Source of the DNA: JBCBZH01 sp039815415
GTDB taxonomy: Bacteria > Bacteroidota > Rhodothermia > Rhodothermales > Rubricoccaceae
Length of the DNA: 11,154 nucleotides
Reading direction: 5' to 3'
NCBI GenBank assembly: GCA_039815415.1
Contig: JBCBZH010000136.1
Span: 1 to 11,154, forward strand
Every line of letters starts with the position of its first letter. Position 1 is the stretch's first letter. The notes beneath the pieces are model-generated. The model saw only the letters and a program-made list of their open reading frames with translations. It ran no database searches and was not told the DNA's origin. A program made the position numbers and the translations under genes. Below are positions 1-6,446 of this stretch, piece by piece.

Positions 1-260
1 CTGGGCGCCCGACGATCATCTGCCCGTTTTTCGGCGACCAGCCGTTCTGGGGACGCCGCGTTGAAGCTCTCGGCGTCGGACCGGCGCCCATCCCCCAGCG
101 CACACTCACCGCCGACGGGCTGGCGCGCGCGATCCGGGAGACGCTGGACAACGCCAGCCTTCGCTAGCGCGCCGAGGTGCTGGGCGCCAAGATCCGCACA
201 GAGGACGGCGTCGGCGTGGCGGTTCGGGCGCTGGAGAGGATTCGGAGCGTGGCGCGATGA
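1..260 (+). pseudogene. UGT-like glycosyltransferase, 3' end, interrupted by in-frame TAG
   Basis: The frame starting at base 3 reads GRPTIICPFFGDQPFWGRRV and continues through LGVGPAPIPQRTLTADGLA. This matches the C-terminal nucleotide-sugar-binding part of UGT/MGT-type (GT1) glycosyltransferases, including the conserved P-F-F-x-D-Q-P-F-W-G-x-R-V segment. These enzymes transfer a sugar from UDP-sugar to sterols, lipids or small molecules. The frame meets TAG at 165-167 (context cgc TAG cgc). Beyond it, the same frame continues with family-like sequence (RAEVLGAKIRTEDGVGVAVRALERI) to TGA at 258-260. The amber codon would therefore remove about 30 residues of the terminal helix region. The 5' part of the gene lies outside the window. 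It may be a recent nonsense mutation, a sequencing error, or a truncated but active enzyme, since the catalytic and donor-binding core is upstream. Family assignment is confident; pseudogene status is an inference. Confidence 0.7.
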
Positions 261-317
261 GTGGAGATTGCCACGTTGGAGGGTCCCATGCTCCTCATAA
301 TGACAGCGAGGCGGGGG

Positions 318-734
318 CTACCGCTTGTCGAGGTGGTAGCAGAGCGCCATCGCGATGCAGTGCCTCAGCTCGTCGGTTGGGATCGGTTCATCGACGTGGA
401 AGGTGATGGCCCGAGTGCCATCGAAGGTGAACCGATCCGGGTACATCTGCCGGAACGCCCCGATGAGCGTCGTCTGGCAGTTGACGAAGAGGCCATAGCG
501 GTCCTCCGTGCTCTGGACAGGCGCCAGCCGCACGGTGGTTCCGCTTCTGGGCGAGCGGGTGAGGATGCTCGGCTCGCCCCACTTGAGGGCCTCCTCAACC
601 TGCCCAACGCCCTCGGTGGCGGCGGCTGTGTCGAGAACGAGCTGGCGGAGGTCGAGCAGCTTCGCGCGGACCGCAGGCGGGTAGCTGTCGAAGGTAGCAG
701 CGACGTTGGAGGGAGGACGCGCGTGAGTGGGCAT
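318..734 (-). CDS. DUF1801-family (YdhG-like) protein
   Basis: A 138-residue protein from ATG at 734. A GTG two codons further upstream (740) is possible, but the ATG has a weak GGTGA just before it. The sequence VEEALKWGEPS, then YGLFVNCQTTLIGAFRQMYPDRFTFDGTRAI and a C-terminal ELRHCIAMALCYH segment is the typical DUF1801 pattern. This is a small alpha/beta fold with no established enzymatic role, and many members are annotated only by domain. No signal peptide or membrane segment is visible, so it is probably cytoplasmic. It converges on the glycosyltransferase remnant (57-bp gap) and diverges from the acetyltransferase gene across about 280 bp. It contains one copy of the iterated 10-mer, read as Arg-Gln-Leu. 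Confidence 0.82.
   Translation of the reverse strand: MPTHARPPSNVAATFDSYPPAVRAKLLDLRQLVLDTAAATEGVGQVEEALKWGEPSILTRSPRSGTTVRLAPVQSTEDRYGLFVNCQTTLIGAFRQMYPDRFTFDGTRAITFHVDEPIPTDELRHCIAMALCYHLDKR
638..647 (-). repeat. Iterated 10-mer copy 1
   Basis: CGAGCTGGCG on the plus strand; read as Arg-Gln-Leu in the DUF1801 gene. Confidence 0.9.
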
Positions 735-740
735 GGTCAC

Positions 741-1013
741 CGTGAGGCGAACGGCACACTAGGAGTCTACGCTGACACCCGCTTCGTCACAGGTACTTGC
801 ATGGGGGCTCTACGATGTCCAAGGTCGCCAGCGCGACTCGGCATCCCGGACCACCGAGAGCAGGAGGAAGCCGTGGGAGAGGTCGTCAGACGGGTTCACG
901 GCCATGTGTTCCAGAACCGACGGGCGGATCTCGCGCTCGCCTGCGATTCCGGGTCGTTTAGGCCGATTTGTTGGGTACGTTCAGCCAACTCGCTCACCCA
1001 GCCGTCTTCATTT
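741..1013. other. Divergent intergenic region with possible decayed coding on the minus strand
   Basis: This gap separates two divergently transcribed genes and should hold both promoters, but I see no convincing -35/-10 pair. The minus strand has two short protein-like stretches in different frames. One, over 896-1030, starts at an ATG inside the acetyltransferase gene and includes WVSELAERTQQIGLNDPES. The other, over 810-980, includes IRPSVLEHMAVNPSDDLSHG and ends at TAG 810-812. They could be pieces of one frameshifted ancestral gene, or chance. I do not recognise a family. Confidence 0.3.
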
Positions 1014-1469
1014 ATGGCTTCCCCCCGCATCCTCCGCGCCGATCTCTCCCATCTCGACGGGCTGGCGGAGCTGTTCGATGGCTATCGCCAGTTCTACCGA
1101 AAGCCCCCAGACCTGGCTGCCGCTCGGGCCTTCCTGAAAGAGCGCATCGAACTAGACGAGTCTGTGATCTTCGCGGCGACGCTGCCGGGGGCCGACGCGC
1201 TGGCAGGGTTCACCCAGCTCTACCCCTTCTTCTCGTCCGTGCGGATGCGCCGGCTGTGGATCTTGAACGACCTGTTTGTGGCACCCGACGCTCGCCAGCG
1301 CGGCGTGGCGCGAGCCCTGATGGAGGCTGCGCGGGCCTACGCCAGCTCGACGGGCGCGGCGTCGCTCGAGCTGGCGACGGAGATCACCAACACCTCGGCG
1401 CAGGCGCTCTACGAGGACCTCGGGTACGCCCGCGACGACGAGTTCTATCACTACGCTCTGACTCTGTAG
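1014..1469 (+). CDS. GNAT-family N-acetyltransferase
   Basis: A 151-residue protein starting at ATG 1014 (MASPRILRADLSHLDGLAELF). The open frame extends upstream to 261, but that part runs across the DUF1801 gene and is not protein-like. It shows the GNAT fold in order: an N-terminal beta-alpha unit; a central strand LWILNDLFVAPDARQRGVARALM, whose RQRGVA is the acetyl-CoA pyrophosphate-binding motif A (Q/R-x-x-G-x-A); and a C-terminal LELATEITNTSAQALYEDLGYARDDEF strand and helix. Such enzymes move an acetyl group from acetyl-CoA to an amine; the substrate cannot be told from sequence. It is probably cytoplasmic and monocistronic, with a GC hairpin 25 bp after the stop. No Shine-Dalgarno sequence is seen. 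It contains two exact copies of the iterated 10-mer, in different frames (Ala-Ser-Ser and Glu-Leu-Ala). Confidence 0.9.
   Translation: MASPRILRADLSHLDGLAELFDGYRQFYRKPPDLAAARAFLKERIELDESVIFAATLPGADALAGFTQLYPFFSSVRMRRLWILNDLFVAPDARQRGVARALMEAARAYASSTGAASLELATEITNTSAQALYEDLGYARDDEFYHYALTL
1340..1349 (+). repeat. Iterated 10-mer copy 2
   Basis: CGCCAGCTCG; read as Ala-Ser-Ser in the acetyltransferase gene. Confidence 0.9.
1367..1376 (-). repeat. Iterated 10-mer copy 3
   Basis: CGAGCTGGCG on the plus strand; read as Glu-Leu-Ala in the acetyltransferase gene, 27 bp from copy 2 and in opposite orientation. Confidence 0.9.
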
Positions 1470-1493
1470 GGCCAGTAGCCAGTGGGATGGGGC

Positions 1494-1511
1494 TCCCCGC
1501 CTGCGCGGGGA
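1494..1511 (+). terminator. GC hairpin after the acetyltransferase gene, type I-E CRISPR-repeat-like stem
   Basis: TCCCCGC (1494-1500), a CTGC loop and GCGGGGA (1505-1511) form a perfect 7-bp stem. It begins 25 bases after the stop codon and has no T-tract, so it could be a terminator-like hairpin. The stem and loop length equal those of canonical type I-E CRISPR repeats (TCCCCGC-N4-GCGGGGA followed by TA). Only one copy is present. Confidence 0.4.
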
Positions 1512-1542
1512 TAGGCAGGGGCAGAGGGCTCCATACTTGGCT

Positions 1543-1552
1543 CGCCAGCTCG
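1543..1552 (+). repeat. Iterated 10-mer copy 4 (intergenic)
   Basis: CGCCAGCTCG in the gap between the acetyltransferase and DoxX-like genes, so protein constraint cannot explain it. Confidence 0.9.
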
Positions 1553-1624
1553 AGGAGACGCACACGGTTCTTCTCGCAGTGGGGGAGCGGAGTGCCGCTG
1601 GGTTGGCTGCTTCTGCCTAGTCAC

Positions 1625-1639
1625 CACTGGGCCCCAGTG
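1625..1639. promoter_or_regulatory. 15-bp perfect dyad upstream of the DoxX-like gene
   Basis: CACTGGG, one central C, then CCCAGTG form a perfect 7+1+7 inverted repeat 53 bp before the DoxX-like start. With a single central base it cannot fold as a full hairpin, so it looks more like a dimeric protein-binding site. Which regulator binds is unknown. Confidence 0.35.
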
Positions 1640-1662
1640 CAACTTCCCGAACCTCGTTCCGT

Positions 1663-1684
1663 ATTTTCAATTCATACTGAAAAT
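1663..1684. promoter_or_regulatory. AT-rich inverted repeat, likely operator/promoter of the DoxX-DinB pair
   Basis: ATTTTCA (1663-1669), 8 bases, then TGAAAAT (1678-1684) form a perfect 7-bp inverted repeat ending 8 bp before the ATG at 1693. It is by far the most AT-rich stretch in an otherwise GC-rich neighbourhood, as expected for a promoter and operator. The transcription start must lie very close to or inside it, so a bound dimer would block initiation. This is inferred from position and symmetry. Confidence 0.45.
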
Positions 1685-1692
1685 TATGAGGC

Positions 1693-2106
1693 ATGACGCT
1701 CTCCACGCTCCGCCGCGTCGCCCGGTTCTCGCTAGCCGCTGTGTGGCTGGGAGAGGGCCTTGGTCTCAAGCTCTGGCTCCGGGATCCCGTCGAGCTGGCG
1801 ATCGTCGCTGATAGTGGACTGTACATCGCCAGCCCGGAGGCCACGCTGGTCGCCATCGGCGTGCTGGAGGCGGTGGCGGGAGGGGTGCTTCTGGTTGGCT
1901 ACCGGGAGCGGCTGGCGGTAGCCGTCACCACGATGGCGATGGCCGTCATCACGCTCGGCGTGGTCTGGACCGACCCGTCTACGCTGCTCGCTCCGCTGAC
2001 GGGTGTGCTCAAGAACAGCACGGTGGCCGTGTGCGGCGCCGTCGTATGGGTGCTCGCCGACCCGAAGCATGTGTCTGAAGGCTCTCCAGCCGTAGTGGTG
2101 TCATGA
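1693..2106 (+). CDS. DoxX-like (DoxX_3 type) integral membrane protein
   Basis: A 137-residue protein with about four hydrophobic segments: near residues 8-20, 48-68 (TLVAIGVLEAVAGGVLLVGY), 75-92 (VAVTTMAMAVITLGVVW) and 108-124 (NSTVAVCGAVVWVLADP). The N-terminal RVARFSLAAVWLGEGLGLKLW, the ELAIVADSG stretch and the central GVLEAVAGG are typical of the DoxX-like family. These are small inner-membrane proteins of mostly unknown function, some linked to redox or quinone processes. ATG 1693 is chosen because it starts at the first helix. GAGG lies immediately before it, too close for a normal ribosome site. The TGA stop at 2104-2106 overlaps the ATG of the next gene, so the two are probably one translationally coupled operon. 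One iterated 10-mer copy is read as Glu-Leu-Ala. Confidence 0.85.
   Translation: MTLSTLRRVARFSLAAVWLGEGLGLKLWLRDPVELAIVADSGLYIASPEATLVAIGVLEAVAGGVLLVGYRERLAVAVTTMAMAVITLGVVWTDPSTLLAPLTGVLKNSTVAVCGAVVWVLADPKHVSEGSPAVVVS
1791..1800 (-). repeat. Iterated 10-mer copy 5
   Basis: CGAGCTGGCG on the plus strand; read as Glu-Leu-Ala in the DoxX-like gene. Confidence 0.9.
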
Positions 2107-2669
2107 CAGCAACCGTTCACCGCCAGCTCGAGAGGTTGGACGCACACCGTCTTGAGTTCTGTCGCCAGCTCGAGGCTCTGGATTCGCATGCCCTCGATGC
2201 ATCGCCTTCGCCGGGGGCATGGTCACTGGCCCAGATCGCCGAGCATTTCTTCCGGATTGACCAGGGCTTGGACCTGACAGGGGCACCTTCAACAGTACTT
2301 GGGCGCGTCCGAAGCCGACTTGGAAGCCTGGCGCTGCGCGGGGTGTTGTCACTCCCTGTTCGCATTCCCGCTCCACCGTCAGCACAGGCGGTAATGCCGT
2401 CGGATGCGCCATCGTGGCCGTCCGTTCGCGAGGCGTGGACGGCGCTGCGGTCGAGCTGGCGACAGGCGCTGCCAGAGGTGCCGTCAAGCACCATCGTCTA
2501 TCGTCACCCCCTCGCCGGACCGCTCTGTCGCGACGACGCGCTGGCGTTCCTGCTCGCCCACCACCGCCACCACGATGCGCAGGTGCGGCGCACACTTCGC
2601 CAGTTGGCTGACGACGACCTCGGGTTCGAGGTGCGGCCAGTCAAACGGTCAACGGTCGCTCTACGTTGA
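2103..2669 (+). CDS. DinB-like (DinB_2) putative metalloprotein
   Basis: A 188-residue protein, ATG at 2103 overlapping the upstream stop (ATGA). It shows the DinB/YfiT four-helix pattern: PSPGAWSLAQIAEHF carrying His48, and a C-terminal FLLAHHRHHDAQVRR giving His153 and His157. These are the three histidines that coordinate the divalent metal in this superfamily. Members include bacillithiol and mycothiol transferases and many uncharacterised enzymes, so substrate and thiol partner cannot be assigned. It is probably cytoplasmic. Residues 7-34 hold two similar 14-residue units, each beginning RQLE and each beginning exactly with the iterated 10-mer; a third copy lies at 2452-2461. The last 9 bases overlap the 3' end of the convergent NAD+ synthetase gene, leaving no space for a terminator between them. 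Confidence 0.85.
   Translation: MTATVHRQLERLDAHRLEFCRQLEALDSHALDASPSPGAWSLAQIAEHFFRIDQGLDLTGAPSTVLGRVRSRLGSLALRGVLSLPVRIPAPPSAQAVMPSDAPSWPSVREAWTALRSSWRQALPEVPSSTIVYRHPLAGPLCRDDALAFLLAHHRHHDAQVRRTLRQLADDDLGFEVRPVKRSTVALR
2121..2130 (+). repeat. Iterated 10-mer copy 6
   Basis: CGCCAGCTCG at codons 7-10 of the DinB-like gene (Arg-Gln-Leu-Glu). Confidence 0.9.
2163..2172 (+). repeat. Iterated 10-mer copy 7
   Basis: CGCCAGCTCG at codons 21-24 of the DinB-like gene, exactly 42 bp after copy 6 and in the same frame. Confidence 0.9.
2452..2461 (-). repeat. Iterated 10-mer copy 8
   Basis: CGAGCTGGCG on the plus strand; read in the rare Ser-Ser-Trp-Arg register in the DinB-like gene. Confidence 0.9.
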
Positions 2670-4346
2670 GGCTTCGATGGGTGTCTCCACGCGGGTCCGC
2701 TGCATCACGATGGGCAATCGCCGTCCAGTCCCGAACGCCTTCGAGGAGATACGCAACCCCGGCGCGGCCTGCCTTCGCTTGTACTCGTTGCGGTCCACCA
2801 TCCGCGCGATGCGCTGCACCAGCGCCAGCTCGTTGCCGGTCGCCTCAGCGATGCGCTCTGGCGCCTCGTGGTTCTCGATGTAGCGGTACAGGATGGCGTC
2901 CAGCACCGGATAGGGGGGCAGCGAGTCCTGGTCCACCTGGTCGGGCTTCAGCTCCGCCGAGGGCGGCTTGGAGATGGTGTTTCGGGGAATGAGTTCACGT
3001 CCAGCACGGGCGTTGATGTGCTTTGCCAGCGCGTAGACGGTCATCTTGTAGAGATCCGAGAGCACCGCCAGCCCGCCGGACATATCGCCGTAGAGCGTCG
3101 CGTAGCCGACCGCCATCTCGGACTTGTTGCCGGTGGTGAGCAACAGGTGACCGAACTTGTTGGAGACCGCCATCAGCGTCAGTCCGCGCGCGCGCGCCTG
3201 GATGTTCTCCTCGGCCACGCCCTCCTCAGTGCCCGCGAACAACGGCGCCAGCATCTCGCCGAAGGCGTCCACGGCGGGCCGGATCGAGACGTTGTGGAAC
3301 TCGATGCCCAGGTTCTCGGCAAGCTGGCGACTGTCGTCCACCGAGCCAGACGACGAGTACGCCGAGGGCATGGTGATGCCCACGACGCGGCTCGGGCCGA
3401 GGGCCTCGACGGCCAGCGCGCACGTCACCGCCGAGTCGATGCCGCCGGAGAGACCGATGAGTGCTTTCTCGAACACTCCCTCGCCCGTTTTCCAGACGTA
3501 GTCCCGCACGCCGAGCACCAGCGCGTCGTGGATCTCCTCGATTACGTCTTCGGGCTGAGGCTCGATGGCGGGCTGCTCCACATCGGTGTCCCAGACGAAG
3601 AAGTCCTCCTCGAACAACGCGCTTTCCCATACCAGCTCACCGGCCGCCGTCTGGACCTGGCTATTGCCGTCGAAGATCAGCTCCGTATTGGCACCCACCT
3701 GGTTGACGTACACAAACGGGACGCCGTGCTCCTGGCAGCTCTCGGTGATCAGGCCCCGCCGTTCCTCCGGTTTTCCGAGCGCATACGGGCTGGCGGAGAG
3801 GTTGACGAACAGGTCGATGCCGAGGGCCGCCAGCTCGTCGATGGGGTTGGCGGCGTAGAGGTGGTAGGGGGCCTGCTCTTCGTTGTTCCACATGTCCTCG
3901 CAGATGTGGACGCCCAGCCGGTACCCGCGCCATTCGATCACCCGACGCTCCGGCGCGGGCTCGAAGTAGCGGTACTCGTCGAACACGTCGTATGTGGGCA
4001 GGAGCGTCTTCGAGATGGCATCCTGCACGGCGCCGTCCTCAATCAGCATCGCCGAGTTGAACAGCCGCTTGCCCACAGGCGTCTCGTTTCTCACAGGGGC
4101 CCCAATGAGCACCGCCAGTCCGTCGGGGAGGTCGCGCGCGAGCTGGCGAACGGCGTCGTCTACGGCGTCCAGGAAGGCAGGACGGTCCAGCAAATCCTGG
4201 GGCGGATACCCGGTGACGCACAGCTCGGGGAAGACCGCGAGATCGGCGCCTTCAGCGGCGGCGCGCTCGGCGTCGTGGAGGATGCGGCGCACGTTCCCGG
4301 CGAGGTCGCCGACGATGGTGTTGATCTGGCAGAGGGCGATCCGCAT
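2661..4346 (-). CDS. nadE: Glutamine-dependent NAD+ synthetase
   Basis: A 561-residue protein from ATG 4346 (MRIALCQINTIVGDLAGN); the open frame continues upstream but runs antisense-like through the receptor gene. It catalyses the last step of NAD biosynthesis: ATP-dependent amidation of nicotinic acid adenine dinucleotide, using ammonia released from glutamine. The N-terminal nitrilase-type glutaminase domain (about 1-250) carries the triad Glu41 (VFPELCVTGYPP), Lys113 (SKTLLPTYDVFDEYRYF) and Cys149 (GVHICEDMW). The C-terminal synthetase domain has the pyrophosphatase-type loop SGGIDSA at 300-306, followed by LLTTGNKSEMAVGYATLYGDM. Length is normal for the shorter bacterial two-domain form. 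It follows the TonB receptor by 62 bp on the same strand and overlaps the DinB-like gene tail to tail. No Shine-Dalgarno sequence is visible. Confidence 0.97.
   Translation of the reverse strand: MRIALCQINTIVGDLAGNVRRILHDAERAAAEGADLAVFPELCVTGYPPQDLLDRPAFLDAVDDAVRQLARDLPDGLAVLIGAPVRNETPVGKRLFNSAMLIEDGAVQDAISKTLLPTYDVFDEYRYFEPAPERRVIEWRGYRLGVHICEDMWNNEEQAPYHLYAANPIDELAALGIDLFVNLSASPYALGKPEERRGLITESCQEHGVPFVYVNQVGANTELIFDGNSQVQTAAGELVWESALFEEDFFVWDTDVEQPAIEPQPEDVIEEIHDALVLGVRDYVWKTGEGVFEKALIGLSGGIDSAVTCALAVEALGPSRVVGITMPSAYSSSGSVDDSRQLAENLGIEFHNVSIRPAVDAFGEMLAPLFAGTEEGVAEENIQARARGLTLMAVSNKFGHLLLTTGNKSEMAVGYATLYGDMSGGLAVLSDLYKMTVYALAKHINARAGRELIPRNTISKPPSAELKPDQVDQDSLPPYPVLDAILYRYIENHEAPERIAEATGNELALVQRIARMVDRNEYKRRQAAPGLRISSKAFGTGRRLPIVMQRTRVETPIEAST
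2823..2832 (+). repeat. Iterated 10-mer copy 9
   Basis: CGCCAGCTCG; read from the minus strand as Asn-Glu-Leu-Ala in nadE. Confidence 0.9.
3828..3837 (+). repeat. Iterated 10-mer copy 10
   Basis: CGCCAGCTCG; read from the minus strand as Asp-Glu-Leu-Ala in nadE. Confidence 0.9.
4139..4148 (-). repeat. Iterated 10-mer copy 11
   Basis: CGAGCTGGCG on the plus strand; read as Arg-Gln-Leu-Ala in nadE. Confidence 0.9.
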
Positions 4347-4390
4347 GGAGCGCAGGCAGGTAAGAGACCGTTGGACGATAGGATGACGCG

Positions 4391-4403
4391 CGCGGTGCCC
4401 GCG
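4391..4403 (-). terminator. Short GC hairpin after the TonB receptor stop
   Basis: CGCGG, a 3-base loop and CCGCG form a 5-bp stem beginning about 6 bases after the receptor stop. No T-tract follows on the minus strand, so it may only attenuate transcription into nadE, or mean nothing. Confidence 0.25.
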
Positions 4404-4408
4404 GTACG

Positions 4409-6340
4409 CTACAACCGGATCCCGACCAGCGGAAGGCGGCCCGGCATCGGCGCCCCGAAGACCTCGGCATACTCCACGTCGAAGATGTTGCGGACCTCCA
4501 CATAGGCTTCCAATCCGCCCACATACGGGATGCGACGCGGCGCCACCAGCCCGACGCGCCCGTGGATGACGGTGAATCCGTCCGCGGGCTCGAGGCGCGT
4601 CTTGCTCACGCCTTCCACAGACAGGCGGAGCAACCTCACATCCAGCGCGGCACGGCCCTGGACAAGGTGCGGGCTGTGATCGAGGACGTACTTGAAGTCG
4701 CCCTCGGCGAACGCGCCGGGGTCGATCCGGACATCGGTGTAGGTGTAGCCCATCGAGAGCCGGAGCACGGCATCGGTGGCGAGCTCGCGAATCACCGAGG
4801 CCGACGTTTCCAACCCAGCGGCATCGGCCCCGAGGACGTTCTGGGCGAAAAACACCTCCTCGCCATCGACGGTTGTGCGGACGTAGTCGATGAGATCTGT
4901 GGTGGTCCGGTAAAAGCCTGTCGCGCGCAGCTTCACGCCTCGAGCTGGCGACACATCGGCGCCGGCCTCCGCGTTCCAGGCCCGCTCGGCCACCAGATCC
5001 GGGTTGCCCAGGTTGCCGCCGGGGCGCGGAGAGACCGTGTTGAAGTAGCGCTCGACGTAGTTCGGTGCGCGCACCGCGCGTCCACCGGCTGCGCGGAGCG
5101 TCACCTGCGGAGTGGCTGCATACGCCACCGCCAGCATGGGCGTCGCTTCCAGCCCGAAGCCTGGGTCCGTATCCAGCCGAGCACTGGCTGAGAGAGTGAG
5201 CGGCACCGTTGGCGACCATCTCGCCAGCGCGAAGGCGCCTCCCGAGAGGTCGGAGTGGTCTCCAAGGCTGTTGGATCGGATGCTACGGCGCTCCGCACTG
5301 GCTCCACCGCCCACGGTCAGGGTGGACGAGAGCCGGTGCGAGACATCTGCTGTGGCTCCAGTGCGCTGGCTGGTATGAAGGTTGGGGCTAAGACCTGGGA
5401 AGAAGGTGTACCGGTCGCGGTGGAGCCGGTGCGAGACGGCGACGCTCCACTGCGTCAGAGCGTCGGGGTCTGGCGCGGTGGCGCGGGCCTGGTACCAGAG
5501 AGTGGTTGTGACCTCGCGGGCGGTGTCGCTGGCGAAGGGCGTGTAGAACTGATACGCGCCAAAGTTGCGGAGGTCGTAGGCATGACGTGCGGTGATGCGG
5601 GCCGCCTTCAGCCCCACACCGAGCGAGAGAGTGCGCGCGTCGCGCTCGAAGTCTGTCCGCAGTGGCCCCTCCGAGCTGGTGATGGGGGCACCAGCAGCGT
5701 CCAGGATGGGCTCGCCATCCGTGGCGATGTCGCTGAATCCATAGCTGAACGCCACCTGTGGGGACACCGCATGGCCCGTCACATCTGCCCAGCGGGTACC
5801 GTTCGATCCAGTCGCCAGCTCGATGGTGCCTCGGCCGCGCCGTCCCTCGATGCGGCGGACGCCCGTATGGGTGATGACGTGGATGACGCCACCGAGTGCA
5901 TCGGGTCCCCAGGCGGCGGCATCCGGGCCGCGCAGCACCTCCACGCGAGCGATCTCGCCGAGCGGAATGGGGAAGTCGCTCAGGAAGTGACCGGTCATTG
6001 GGTCGTTGAACCGCGCGCCATCCACCAGAATGACGATGCCGTTAAACGTGCCGCCGCGCATCGAATAGTCGGCCTGCACGCCGAACGCGCCGCGCGGCGT
6101 TACCAGCACACCCGCCTCAAAGCGCAGCAGCTCGTCGAGCGATTGCGCCGATGACCGGGCGATGTCGGCCGCTGTGATGACGCTCACATGGCGGCCCGTT
6201 TTCCGGGCATCATCGGCCAGCCTCCCGGCGGTGACGACGGTTTCCTGCCCATCCACCGCAAACGCGGGGTCGCCGTCTTGCGCGGCTGCGCCGGCAACGG
6301 AGAGCAGGACAGTGAGAACAACGAGCTGGCGACGAAGCAT
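4409..6340 (-). CDS. BtuB-like TonB-dependent outer-membrane receptor
   Basis: A 643-residue protein from ATG 6340. Residues 1-20 form a signal peptide (basic MLRRQ, a hydrophobic run, then GAAA before QDGD). ETVVTAGR at 33-40 resembles a TonB box. The plug domain spans about 33-158 (VSVITAADIARSSAQSLDELLR, then IVILVDGARFNDP, ending VLRGPDAAAWGPDALGGVIHVIT). The rest is the 22-strand barrel, with RAPNYVERYF, GNPDLVAERAWNAEAGAD and the terminal VRNIFDVEYAEVFGAPMPGR typical of the family. It imports a bulky ligand across the outer membrane using TonB-ExbBD energy. The plug resembles BtuB (cobalamin), but the substrate is unproven and no cobalamin riboswitch is seen in the 106-bp leader. The last residue is Leu rather than the usual aromatic. 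It lies between a histidine kinase and nadE on the same strand. Three iterated 10-mer copies are in the gene and one in the leader. Confidence 0.92.
   Translation of the reverse strand: MLRRQLVVLTVLLSVAGAAAQDGDPAFAVDGQETVVTAGRLADDARKTGRHVSVITAADIARSSAQSLDELLRFEAGVLVTPRGAFGVQADYSMRGGTFNGIVILVDGARFNDPMTGHFLSDFPIPLGEIARVEVLRGPDAAAWGPDALGGVIHVITHTGVRRIEGRRGRGTIELATGSNGTRWADVTGHAVSPQVAFSYGFSDIATDGEPILDAAGAPITSSEGPLRTDFERDARTLSLGVGLKAARITARHAYDLRNFGAYQFYTPFASDTAREVTTTLWYQARATAPDPDALTQWSVAVSHRLHRDRYTFFPGLSPNLHTSQRTGATADVSHRLSSTLTVGGGASAERRSIRSNSLGDHSDLSGGAFALARWSPTVPLTLSASARLDTDPGFGLEATPMLAVAYAATPQVTLRAAGGRAVRAPNYVERYFNTVSPRPGGNLGNPDLVAERAWNAEAGADVSPARGVKLRATGFYRTTTDLIDYVRTTVDGEEVFFAQNVLGADAAGLETSASVIRELATDAVLRLSMGYTYTDVRIDPGAFAEGDFKYVLDHSPHLVQGRAALDVRLLRLSVEGVSKTRLEPADGFTVIHGRVGLVAPRRIPYVGGLEAYVEVRNIFDVEYAEVFGAPMPGRLPLVGIRL
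4941..4950 (-). repeat. Iterated 10-mer copy 12
   Basis: CGAGCTGGCG on the plus strand; read in the rare Ser-Pro-Ala-Arg register in the receptor gene. Confidence 0.9.
5813..5822 (+). repeat. Iterated 10-mer copy 13
   Basis: CGCCAGCTCG; read from the minus strand as Ile-Glu-Leu-Ala in the receptor gene. Confidence 0.9.
6322..6331 (-). repeat. Iterated 10-mer copy 14
   Basis: CGAGCTGGCG on the plus strand; codons 4-7 of the receptor signal peptide (Arg-Gln-Leu-Val). Confidence 0.9.
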
Positions 6341-6417
6341 CTGGGGGGCGGTGGTGGGCTCCGAAGCTACGGGTCACGCGAGGGCGATCGGTCCTGTCCC
6401 GGCCAACATGCCCTCCT

Positions 6418-6427
6418 CGAGCTGGCG
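6418..6427 (-). repeat. Iterated 10-mer copy 15 (intergenic)
   Basis: CGAGCTGGCG on the plus strand, in the leader between the kinase stop and the receptor start, 96 bp from copy 14. Confidence 0.9.
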
Positions 6428-6446
6428 GCCCCGACCGAGATCGTCC

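Noticed and set aside
261..1013. Upstream extension of the acetyltransferase frame
   Set aside because: It runs antisense to the DUF1801 gene and through the divergent gap; GNAT homology begins at 1014.
1494..1511. CRISPR array
   Set aside because: Only one repeat-like hairpin, with no second copy, spacers or cas genes.
2868..4505. 545-codon plus-strand open frame
   Set aside because: It is exactly antisense to nadE, whose catalytic motifs are intact; long antisense frames are expected in GC-rich genes.
4347..5219. Upstream extension of the nadE frame by about 290 codons
   Set aside because: It overlaps the receptor gene in another frame and is rich in Arg/Ala/Gly without family similarity; the nitrilase domain starts at MRIALCQ.
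5255..6154. 299-codon plus-strand open frame
   Set aside because: Antisense to the TonB receptor gene and without recognisable domains.
6341..6446. Cobalamin riboswitch before the BtuB-like receptor
   Set aside because: Only 106 bp is available and I see no B12-box-like conserved sequence.
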